Positions 23,701 through 30,052 of a stretch of 34,807 bases of DNA are shown here, piece after piece. Each line of letters begins with the position of its first letter. The first letter of the stretch is position 1. Origin of the DNA: JBFKQC01 sp041627895 (GTDB taxonomy: Bacteria; Pseudomonadota; Alphaproteobacteria; Rhodobacterales; Rhodobacteraceae); contig JBFKQC010000042.1 of the NCBI GenBank assembly GCA_041627895.1, positions 1 to 34,807 of the forward strand. The letters run 5' to 3'. The notes beneath the pieces are model-generated. The model was given only the letters and a program-made list of their open reading frames with translations, was not told where the DNA came from and searched no databases. The position numbers and the translations under genes are program-made.

Positions 23701-24806
23701 TGGGCCTGACCGGCATCGCCGCCGAGGCGCGGATCGCCGGCGGGGCGGCCGAGATCGGCGCGACCGGCGCGGTGTCGACCGGCGGGCGCATGACGCTGGC
23801 GGGGCGCATGGCGCTGACCCGGCCCTTCGCGGGCGGGCTCGCGGCGACCCTGGCCGGCGTCGGCGTCTCGCAGCCGGGGCTATACGAAACCACCGTCGAC
23901 GGGCGGATCGCGCTTGACGGCCCGCTTGCGGGCGGCGCGGCGCTGAGCGGGGCGCTGGCGCTGGGGCCGACCGAAATCCGCATCCCCGACAGCGCCGGCG
24001 GCGCCGGCGGCGCGCTGCCGGGGCTGATCCATGTGCGCGAGCCCGCCGCGGTGCGCCAGACCCGTGCCCGCGCCGGGCTGATCGAGACCGGCGGCCGCAG
24101 CGCCGCGGCGGCCTACACGCTGGACCTTCTGATCAGCGCGCCGGCGCGGGTCTTCGTGCGCGGCCGCGGGCTGGACGCGGAACTGGGCGGCAGCCTGCGG
24201 CTGCTGGGCAGCACCGCGGCGGTCGCCACCGAGGGCCGGTTCGACCTGATCCGCGGCCGGCTGGACATCCTGGGCAAGCGGCTGGTGCTGTCCGAGGCCT
24301 TCGCCCAGCTTCAGGGCGATTTCGATCCCTATATCCGCGCCGTCGCCAGCACCGACACGGCGGACGCGCGGGTGCAGATCGTCGTCGAGGGGCTGGCCTC
24401 GTCCCCCGCCGTCAATTTCGCCTCGACGCCCGACATGCCCGAGGACGAAATCCTCGCCCGCCTGCTGTTCGGGCGCGACATCACCCAGATTTCCCCGCTT
24501 CAGGCGCTGCGCATGGCCGATGCCGTGCGCACACTTGCCGGCGGCGGCGGCGAGGGGATCGTCGGGCGGCTGAGGCAGAATTTCGGTCTCGACGATCTGG
24601 ACATCGCCGCGGGCGAGGATGGCGAGGCCGGCCTGCGCCTGGGCAAGTACATCAGCGAGAACGTCTATACCGACGTCACGGTCGACACGTCCGGCAAGAG
24701 CGAGATCAACCTGAACCTGACGATCACGCCCTCGATCACCGCGCGCGGGTCGGCGTCGTCGGACGGCAATACCGGGATCGGCGTGTTCTTCGAACGCGAC
24801 TACTGA
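20712..24806 (+). CDS. tamB: Translocation and assembly module protein TamB (AsmA/YdbH-type bridge)
   Basis: TamB is a long inner-membrane-anchored protein forming a hydrophobic groove across the periplasm, partner of TamA and implicated in lipid transport. The 1364-residue protein starts with a TTG at 20712 that overlaps the tamA stop (TTGA). It has an N-terminal signal/anchor (MRRLAAIALLAALALALPG), a long run of beta-strand-rich repeats, and the conserved C-terminal DUF490 domain. The latter includes GRFDLIRGRLDILGKRLVLS, SSPAVNFASTPDMPEDEILA, LLFGRDITQISPLQALRMA and the ending TGIGVFFERDY. Two 114-codon tandem units lie at 22635-23318. Length is normal for the family. The TTG start has no strong ribosome site of its own, so translation depends on tamA. 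Confidence 0.94.
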   Translation: MRRLAAIALLAALALALPGAAAAQDDRGVLQAFLEDNLSDAGREVRILGFEGALSARATIEEITVADADGVWLTIGGAVLDWNRRALLRGRLEIAELSARTIEVARAPVPAGGLPDPEARSPFALPELPVSILIGALKVETLTLGAPLLGEQVDLRLDGSADLEGGAGNAALSVTRLGQTEGRLGFEGSFSNATRRMALALDLTEAANGIAANLIGLPGRPSVGLRLRGDAPISNFTAELALSTDGATRLAGTVTLADLPDADDPEKVMRAFTADIGGDLRPLVEEQYRAFLGADLRLAAAGRRLADGRTAVDRLSLGSDAMRLDGAVELGADGWPARIAFDGRIAPAAGDEVLLSLPGEPTRIAGADLRLGYDAAEGDAWTLELSVDGLRRADLALQAARLTGRGSLSPGAARVAGRLDLALDGIAPADQALAAAIGPNLTGGLDFDWSPGAPLSLTAMDLTGADHALTGDATIEGADGQLDLAIAGRVRLAAADLGRFALLAGLPLAGGAEVAIEGSVAPVSGSFDLRIAGSGRDLGVGLQNLDPLLAGATRLDISAARDTSGTRIERLLVLGETSRIEASGTLASGQSDLAFALRIDDAAQVIDGAAGPATLAGTASQRGDDWRLDLTAGGPGDSRASFAGNAKRSGDAFGAVAGSATLEIGDLGAWAALTRRPIGGSARLTAEASGDLRDLSFAVRLDGNGQDVQTGIAEADPLLAGASMLALAVRRDAAGNLAVDRLDLRTGGEAANRVTLAGTAERQGDGFGQVAGNATLDIADLAVFEALAGRPVGGALSLAAEASGDLGDGSFTARLDGGGQDLRTGIAEADLLLAGASTLGVTARRDAQGILVFDRLVLRTPRAIADLTGSHGPERSRVRYSFDLSDLGLFISGVNGPVAASGVAGSTGGPWDVTGTLGGPGGTTAAVEGTVARDGASVALAITGTGPLALANRFIAPNLAEGTAEFALRLDGAPGLAALSGTVSTGGARLTLPGLRLGLTGIAAEARIAGGAAEIGATGAVSTGGRMTLAGRMALTRPFAGGLAATLAGVGVSQPGLYETTVDGRIALDGPLAGGAALSGALALGPTEIRIPDSAGGAGGALPGLIHVREPAAVRQTRARAGLIETGGRSAAAAYTLDLLISAPARVFVRGRGLDAELGGSLRLLGSTAAVATEGRFDLIRGRLDILGKRLVLSEAFAQLQGDFDPYIRAVASTDTADARVQIVVEGLASSPAVNFASTPDMPEDEILARLLFGRDITQISPLQALRMADAVRTLAGGGGEGIVGRLRQNFGLDDLDIAAGEDGEAGLRLGKYISENVYTDVTVDTSGKSEINLNLTITPSITARGSASSDGNTGIGVFFERDY
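22635..23318 (+). repeat. Two tandem 342-bp units inside tamB
   Basis: Unit A (22635-22976) and unit B (22977-23318) are exactly 342 bases (114 codons) apart and share long identical stretches. Examples are EASGDL, GIAEAD and LLAGAS, and the DNA GGCATCGCCGAGGCCGACC occurs in both. A more diverged relative with LDPLLAGATRL begins near 22308. This looks like recent in-frame duplication that lengthens the TamB groove. Confidence 0.85.
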
Positions 24807-24871
24807 CCGGCGGTTCCCGACGGGCGCCGGGCCGGGCTATGGTTTGCGCAACGGGTCCGGGGGAGAGACGG

Positions 24872-25441
24872 ATGCAACGGAACAGGCGCGGCGGATGGCT
24901 GGCGGTGCCGGTGCCGGTGTCTGTGCTGGTGTCGGTGCTGGTGTCGGTGCCGGCCTGGCTGGGCCACGCCGCGCCGCTCGCCGCGTCGGAACCGCCCTGC
25001 CATGCGGGCGGGCTGGCCCGGTTCGTCGGCGACTGGACCGCGCGCGGCGCCTACCGGATCGACCCCGACGCAGCGGAAGAGCCGGTGCGCTGCCGCGTCG
25101 CCTTCGCCGCCGCCGCCGACGCGCCCGGCCGGATCGAGGCGAGCGGGCTCTGCGTCACCACCGCCAGCAAGAGCCGGGTCGGCGGATGGCTGGCCTGCGA
25201 CGGCGCCGATTACCTCGGGCCCTTCGTCACGCTCGAGGACGAACCGGTGCCGACCTTCCTGCGCGACGCCTCGACCGGCGACGAGATCGTCCTGTCGATG
25301 CAGGCGCCGCATCCCGAGACCGGCGAGGTCGAACGCTATCGCCTGCGGATCGGCTGGCAGACCCCGGACGCGATGACCGTGCGGCTGACCCGCGGCACCT
25401 GGACGGCGATGACCCTGCGCTATGCGCGGGCCGCGCCATGA
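24872..25441 (+). CDS. Small exported protein of unknown function
   Basis: The 189-residue protein has an N-terminal signal peptide with a strikingly repetitive core (PVPVSVLVSVLVSVPAW, residues 13-29), cleavage probably near AAPLAAS-E. The mature part is about 150 residues and beta-rich, with FVGDWTARGAYRI early and four cysteines in PPCH, VRCRV, GLCVT and LACDG that could form two disulfides. A GDW-type start followed by beta strands recalls lipocalin-like folds, but I cannot assign a family. The ATG at 24872 has GGGGGAGA upstream and matches the start of the signal peptide; an earlier ATG at 24839 is rejected. It overlaps the next gene by ATGA, so it is probably co-translated with the methyltransferase and may act on the same lipid in the periplasm. 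Confidence 0.7.
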   Translation: MQRNRRGGWLAVPVPVSVLVSVLVSVPAWLGHAAPLAASEPPCHAGGLARFVGDWTARGAYRIDPDAAEEPVRCRVAFAAAADAPGRIEASGLCVTTASKSRVGGWLACDGADYLGPFVTLEDEPVPTFLRDASTGDEIVLSMQAPHPETGEVERYRLRIGWQTPDAMTVRLTRGTWTAMTLRYARAAP

Positions 25442-26685
25442 GCAGGCCCGGCGGGCTGGCGGCCAGGCTGCTCCACGGCTTCTTCCGGCGATTCTTCCGC
25501 GCCGGGCGGCTGGACGTCACCTATCCCGGCGGGCAGACGCGGCGCTACGGCGACGGCACCGGCCCGGCGCTGGCGATCCGGCTTACCGACGGCGCCGCGG
25601 TGCGGGGCATCCTGCGCAACCCGCAGCTTGGCATCGGCGAGGCCTATGTCTCGGAACGGCTGGTGGTGCAGCAGGGCACGCTGGGCGCGTTCCTGGGCGC
25701 GATGCTGGCGAACGGCGAGACCTTCCGGCGCGATCCCTACCTGCGCGCGCTGATGGCCGTGCGCACCGCCTTCGCGACCCGGGTGATCCTGAACACCGCG
25801 GTGAAGTCGCGCCACAACGCCGCGCATGCCTACGACATCGACGAGGAGTTCTTCGGGCTCTTCCTCGACGACGACATGCAGTACACCTGCGCCTATTACG
25901 CGGAACCCGGGATGACGCTGGCCGAGGCGCAGCGCGCCAAGCAGCGGCACATCGCGAAAAAGCTGCTTCTCGAGCCGGGGATGCGGGTGCTGGACGTCGG
26001 CTGCGGCTGGGGCGGGCTGGCGCTGACGCTGGCGCGGGATCACGGCGTCCGGGTCACGGCGATCACGCTGGCCGACAACCAGCGCCGCGTCGCCCAGGCG
26101 CGCGCCGAACGCGCGGGGCTGGCGGACCGGGTGGAATTCCGCTGGCAGGATTACCGCGAGGTCGCCGAGCAGTTCGACCGGGTGGTCGCGATCGGCGTCC
26201 TGGAACATGTGGGCCTGCGGGCATACTGGCCGTTCTTCGGCGGGCTGCACCGGGTGCTGAAGCCCGACGGCGTGGCGCTGGTGCACTCGATCATGCGGAT
26301 CGCGACTCCCGAGCCGGTCGATCCCTGGCTGACGCGCTACATGTTCCCGGGCGGCTACATTCCCTCGGTCTCGCAGGTCTGCGCGGCGGTCGAGCGGCAG
26401 AACCTGTGGCTTGCCGACCTGGAGATCTGGCGCGGGCACTACGACCGGACGCTGCAGGACTGGCACGCCGGGTTCGAGGCCAATATCGAGCGGATCGCCC
26501 GCCGCTATGGCGACGAATTCGTGCGGATGTGGCGCTATTTCCTGGTCGGGTCGGAAATGTCGTTCCGGCACCAGAAGATGTGCGTCGGGCATGTCCAGCT
26601 GTCGCATCGCCGCGACGCAGTGCCGCCGACGCGCGCCTATCAATACGCGGCGGGCTCCGGTAGGCTCGGCCACGAAGAGGGCTGA
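25438..26685 (+). CDS. Cyclopropane-fatty-acyl-phospholipid synthase family methyltransferase
   Basis: Members use S-adenosylmethionine to add a methylene (cyclopropane) or methyl group to unsaturated acyl chains in the membrane. The 415-residue protein has an N-terminal lipid-binding region (GIGEAYVSERLVV) and a class I methyltransferase domain. The SAM motif I is VLDVGCGWGGLAL, near residues 184-196. Family residues follow: QYTCAYYAEPGMTLAEAQ before it and IGVLEHVGLRAYWPFF after it. The C-terminal YIPSVSQV and SFRHQKMCVGHVQLSHRR fit the CFAS group. It overlaps the upstream exported protein gene by four bases and precedes the di-iron gene by 40 bases. It need not be the housekeeping Cfa: the accessory context makes a specialised lipid or natural-product substrate possible. 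Confidence 0.88.
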   Translation: MSRPGGLAARLLHGFFRRFFRAGRLDVTYPGGQTRRYGDGTGPALAIRLTDGAAVRGILRNPQLGIGEAYVSERLVVQQGTLGAFLGAMLANGETFRRDPYLRALMAVRTAFATRVILNTAVKSRHNAAHAYDIDEEFFGLFLDDDMQYTCAYYAEPGMTLAEAQRAKQRHIAKKLLLEPGMRVLDVGCGWGGLALTLARDHGVRVTAITLADNQRRVAQARAERAGLADRVEFRWQDYREVAEQFDRVVAIGVLEHVGLRAYWPFFGGLHRVLKPDGVALVHSIMRIATPEPVDPWLTRYMFPGGYIPSVSQVCAAVERQNLWLADLEIWRGHYDRTLQDWHAGFEANIERIARRYGDEFVRMWRYFLVGSEMSFRHQKMCVGHVQLSHRRDAVPPTRAYQYAAGSGRLGHEEG

Positions 26686-26725
26686 AGAGGCGCGGGCACC
26701 GCCTGCGTGCCCGGGGGGTGTGACG

Positions 26726-27364
26726 ATGGCGTTGGTTCCGGCCGAGTTCAAGGCATGGATCGGTGACAGGGTGTCCGATCCGGTCACCGCGATCCCGCTG
26801 CTCGAGGCGCTGTCGTCGCTGGAATTCGCCGGGGCGAAGATGATCCTGCGTTCGGAAAACCCGGCGTCGCCGGCGCACCTGGCGCACCACGCCTTCGAAG
26901 AGGTGATCCACGGCCAGATCATCCTGGCGGTGGCGCGCGGGCTCTATCCGAAGGTGCCGACGGCGCGACTGGCGGCGGTGATCGGCGCGGCGGCGGACTG
27001 TGTCGCGGCCACCGACGGCTACGCGAAGCGGCTGATGCTGGCGGCGACGCACGCGATCGGCCGCGCGCTGCCGCGCGACGCGCGCAAGACCGCCTATTAC
27101 AACGTGATCTCCTACCTGATCGAGGTGCGGCTGATGCTGGTCTTTCCGGCGATTGCGGCGCAGGCGCCCGACCGCGCGGTGGCGGCGATGGCAGAGCGGA
27201 TCATCGCCGACGAAAAGGGGCATCTGGGCTACGTCACCCAGCCGAGCCGCGAGATTTCCTGCGACGGCCGGCTGGACCTGGACGCGCTGTCCGAGGCCGA
27301 GAACCGGCTGGCCGAGGCCTGGCGCGACGCGATCGAGGCCCGGCTTTGCGGACTGGCCGGATGA
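26726..27364 (+). CDS. Ferritin-like di-iron protein, probable oxygenase
   Basis: I do not recognise a named family, but the 212-residue all-helical protein has a full set of di-iron ligands in the right order: Glu33 (SSLEFAG), Glu59 and His62 (FEEVIHG), Glu133 (YLIEVRL), Glu163 and His166 (ADEKGHLGY). The pattern E...ExxH...E...ExxH is that of ferritin-like carboxylate-bridged enzymes such as MiaE, Coq7, AurF-type oxygenases and aldehyde-deformylating oxygenases. No signal peptide is seen, so it is cytoplasmic. The ATG at 26726 lies behind a GGGGGG stretch. The stop overlaps the next gene (ATGA), which codes for a FabD-like acyltransferase. A hydroxylation, desaturation or decarbonylation of an acyl chain is a fair guess. 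Confidence 0.65.
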   Translation: MALVPAEFKAWIGDRVSDPVTAIPLLEALSSLEFAGAKMILRSENPASPAHLAHHAFEEVIHGQIILAVARGLYPKVPTARLAAVIGAAADCVAATDGYAKRLMLAATHAIGRALPRDARKTAYYNVISYLIEVRLMLVFPAIAAQAPDRAVAAMAERIIADEKGHLGYVTQPSREISCDGRLDLDALSEAENRLAEAWRDAIEARLCGLAG

Positions 27365-28299
27365 GCCGCGCCTTCGCCGTGTTTCCCGGGCTCGACGCGA
27401 TCTTCGTCGCGACGCATTGGGAACGCTGGCTGTCGCGGACCGAGGTCACGGGCGCGCTGGGCGAGGCCTCGGGCGCGCTGGCGCGCCGCACCGGCGAGGC
27501 CGAGGACCTGGGCGCGTTCCTCGGCCGGCACCGGCGCCCGCACCTGGCCGATTTCGACCGCACGCTGGTGGCGCTGACCGCGATCCAGCTCGGCATCGCG
27601 CGGGCGGTGCTGGCGCGGCGCGGCTTCGACGGCTTCGTGTCGTGCAGCCACGGCGATTTCGCGCGACTGGTGGCGGCGGGCGCCCTGTCGCTGGACGACG
27701 CGGTCGATCTGCTGTGGTATTTCGCCGACCTGCGGCGGCGCTGCCCCGAGGGCACCACGGCGCTGGTCAGCCCGGATATCGGCGATTTCACCGGGGCACA
27801 GCTCGACTGGCTGGACGCGAGCGACGTCACCACCAGCCGCTGGTCGCCGCGCCACGCGACGGTGTCGGGGCTGGCCGAAACGGTCGCGGCGATGCGCCGC
27901 CCGGCGCGCGCGCGGCAGCTCAAGGTGCGACCGCTTCTGCCGTACCCGGTGCATTCGCCGGTGATGCGGCCCGTGGTCGACGAGCTGTTGCGGTCGGCCG
28001 GGCGCTGGACGGTGCGGCAACCGGCGGTGCCGGTCTATTCCAGCGTCGGGCTGAGGTTTCTCGACACCCCGTCCGAGATCATCGCCGACGCCGTGCAGGG
28101 CGCGTTGTCGCCGGTCCGCTGGATGGACGCGATCCTGGCGCTGGTGCACGAGCACGGGGTGACGGACTACGTCAATATCGGCCCGAGCAACATGCTGATT
28201 TCCTGGGTCTTCGAGACCGGCGCGCTGTCGGGCGTGTCGGTGCGCGACGCCTGGGATCTGGCCGCCGAGGGCGCCGCCACCGCGCCGGCGCGAACCTGA
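27361..28299 (+). CDS. FabD-like acyltransferase with altered active-site motif
   Basis: The 312-residue protein follows the malonyl-CoA:ACP transacylase (FabD) fold. QLGIARAVLARRGFDGF leads to the nucleophile elbow SCSHGDFARLVAAGALS, where FabD has GHSLGEYAALVAAGALS. Ser96 and Gly98 are kept, but GHS became SCS and Glu became Asp. PEGTTALVSP fits the FabD PEGTGAM region. The catalytic His is His198 (PYPVHSPVM). The Arg that holds the malonyl carboxylate in FabD (position 117 in E. coli) aligns by eye with Tyr120. NIGPSNMLISWV matches the C-terminal GPG/GPN motif. So an acyltransferase for a substrate without free carboxylate, or a degenerate one, is more likely than a housekeeping FabD. It overlaps the di-iron gene by four bases and meets the carbamoyltransferase gene tail to tail. 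Confidence 0.75.
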   Translation: MSRAFAVFPGLDAIFVATHWERWLSRTEVTGALGEASGALARRTGEAEDLGAFLGRHRRPHLADFDRTLVALTAIQLGIARAVLARRGFDGFVSCSHGDFARLVAAGALSLDDAVDLLWYFADLRRRCPEGTTALVSPDIGDFTGAQLDWLDASDVTTSRWSPRHATVSGLAETVAAMRRPARARQLKVRPLLPYPVHSPVMRPVVDELLRSAGRWTVRQPAVPVYSSVGLRFLDTPSEIIADAVQGALSPVRWMDAILALVHEHGVTDYVNIGPSNMLISWVFETGALSGVSVRDAWDLAAEGAATAPART

Positions 28300-28336
28300 G
28301 GCGCCCGGCGGCGGCCGGTGCCCTGCCCTGCCCGTC

Positions 28337-30052
28337 CTACGCGCCGTCCTTCACCGCATAGCGGTCGCCCACGAACAGCGCGTCCAGCCCCGAGGTGGCG
28401 AACACCGCGACGGCGTCCTCCAGCGAGTGCACGATCGGCTTGCCCATCACGTTCAGGCTGGTGTTCAGCACCAAGGGCACGCCGGTGCGCCGCCGGAAGT
28501 CCTCGATCAGGTCGTGATAGCGCGGGTTCCACGCGCGCCGCACGCTTTGCAGCCGCCCGGTGCCGTCGGCATGCACCACCCCGGGCACCCGCGCCTTGAC
28601 CTCGTCGCGGAACGGCAGCGTGCGCTCCATGTAGCGCGTGGTGCGGTAGCGCTGGAAATAGTCCGGCCCGTACTGGTCGAGGATCGCCGGCGCGAAGGGA
28701 CGAAAGCTTTCGCGGAACTTCACCCGCTGGTTCAACCGGTCGGCGATGTCGGGCTGTCGCGGATCGGCGAGGATCGAGCGGTTGCCCAGCGCGCGCGGCC
28801 CGAATTCCGCGCGCCCCTGCACCCAGCCGATCACCTTGCCCTCGGCCAGCATCGCGGCGGCCAGCCGGTGCGGCTCGGCGGTCTGCCGCACCGCCCCGGA
28901 AAACCGCGCCCACTTCGCCACCGCATCGGCGCCGATCGGCGAGCCGAGATAGGGGCAGCCGGTGTTCAGCCCCGGTTCCGGCGGGCCGTGCGCCGCTGCC
29001 CGCGCCAGCAGCGCGGCGCCCAGCGCCGTGCCGTCGTCGGCGGGCGCGGAATTGACGCGCAGCGTCTCGAACGGCGTGCGCTCGCAGATCACCCCGTTGG
29101 CCGAGGTGTTCAGCGCGCAGCCGCCGCTCAGCAGCAGCGTCTCGGCAGGCGCGCGCGCGTGCAGGTTGCTCAGCAGCGCGACCAGCGCCCCGGTATAGGC
29201 CGCCTGCGCCGCCGCCGCGAAATCCGCCGAGCGCCGGTTGCCCGGGTCCTTCCAGACCGGGTGGGTGAAAAACTCGCGCGCGGTCGACAGGCGCAGGCCG
29301 TCGGCCGCGATCAGCCCGGCCAGGTCGTGATCCGCCGCGCGCCCCGCGTCGCCGCGCCCGGCCAGGCCCATCAGCTTCCACTCTTCGCCGCGCAGCCAGT
29401 TGAAGCCGCCCGAAATCGTCGCGAGCGTGTAGAACCAGCCGAGGCTCGCCATCCGGTTCGCCCCGCCGCGAAGCCGCCGCAGACGGCGGTTCCGCCACTC
29501 GAAGAACGCCGTGCTGGACCACTCGCCGTAGCCGTCGATCACCGCGCAGGTGCCGTTCGGCTCCGGCGCCTCGAAACAGACAGCGGCGGCATGGCAAAGG
29601 TGGTGGTCGAAGCTCCGGAACCGGACCCGGCGCGCGTTGCCGTCCATCGCGTCGGCCCAGTAGCGGGCGATGTAGCGCAGCGCCTCGCCCTGGTGCGCCA
29701 TCGCGGCAAGCTGCGCCGTGGTGGCATAGCGGATCAGGTCAAGCCGCCGGTGCAGGTCCGAGCCCGCCGGCAGCACCGCCTGCGCCGCCGCGCGGGCGGC
29801 GTTCAGCACCCGCGCGGCGTGCCGCCACCCCGGCCGCCAGGTCGTCGCGACGACCAGTTCGTCGGCATCCGCGCAGTGGGTTTCCAGGATGTCGGCCAGC
29901 AGGTTCGGCTCGTTCGCGCCCAGGCCGGTGGCGCGCTTGGTCTGCAGCCGGCGCTCCAGCGCCTCGGCGAACCGGATCCGCCCGTCGGCACCGACCACCG
30001 CGATGGCCGGGTCGTGGAACGAGGTCGCAAGGCCGATATAGGCTGTGGTCAT
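28337..30052 (-). CDS. Carbamoyltransferase of the NodU/TobZ/HypF-like family
   Basis: Predicted to transfer a carbamoyl group from carbamoyl phosphate, through carbamoyl adenylate, onto a hydroxyl of a small molecule, lipid or sugar. The 571-residue protein has an N-terminal Kae1-like domain (YIGLATSFHDPAIAVV) with metal-binding histidines in FDHHLCHA (His150, His151, His154) and the nucleotide-site VIDGYGEWS. The C-terminal domain has GRAEFGPRALGNRSILADPR, VKFRESFRPFAPAIL and PLVLNTSLNVMGKPIV. These are diagnostic of NodU and antibiotic O-carbamoyltransferases. The ATG at 30052 overlaps the stop of the RND exporter gene (ATGA), so the two are co-translated. The substrate may be a hydroxylated lipid, as an AlkB-type hydroxylase is nearby. 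Confidence 0.92.
   Translation of the reverse strand: MTTAYIGLATSFHDPAIAVVGADGRIRFAEALERRLQTKRATGLGANEPNLLADILETHCADADELVVATTWRPGWRHAARVLNAARAAAQAVLPAGSDLHRRLDLIRYATTAQLAAMAHQGEALRYIARYWADAMDGNARRVRFRSFDHHLCHAAAVCFEAPEPNGTCAVIDGYGEWSSTAFFEWRNRRLRRLRGGANRMASLGWFYTLATISGGFNWLRGEEWKLMGLAGRGDAGRAADHDLAGLIAADGLRLSTAREFFTHPVWKDPGNRRSADFAAAAQAAYTGALVALLSNLHARAPAETLLLSGGCALNTSANGVICERTPFETLRVNSAPADDGTALGAALLARAAAHGPPEPGLNTGCPYLGSPIGADAVAKWARFSGAVRQTAEPHRLAAAMLAEGKVIGWVQGRAEFGPRALGNRSILADPRQPDIADRLNQRVKFRESFRPFAPAILDQYGPDYFQRYRTTRYMERTLPFRDEVKARVPGVVHADGTGRLQSVRRAWNPRYHDLIEDFRRRTGVPLVLNTSLNVMGKPIVHSLEDAVAVFATSGLDALFVGDRYAVKDGA

Noticed and set aside
25438..28299. A polyketide synthase cluster, suggested by the acyltransferase and tailoring enzymes.
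   Set aside because: No ketosynthase, acyl carrier protein, thioesterase or phosphopantetheinyl transferase is visible in the window.
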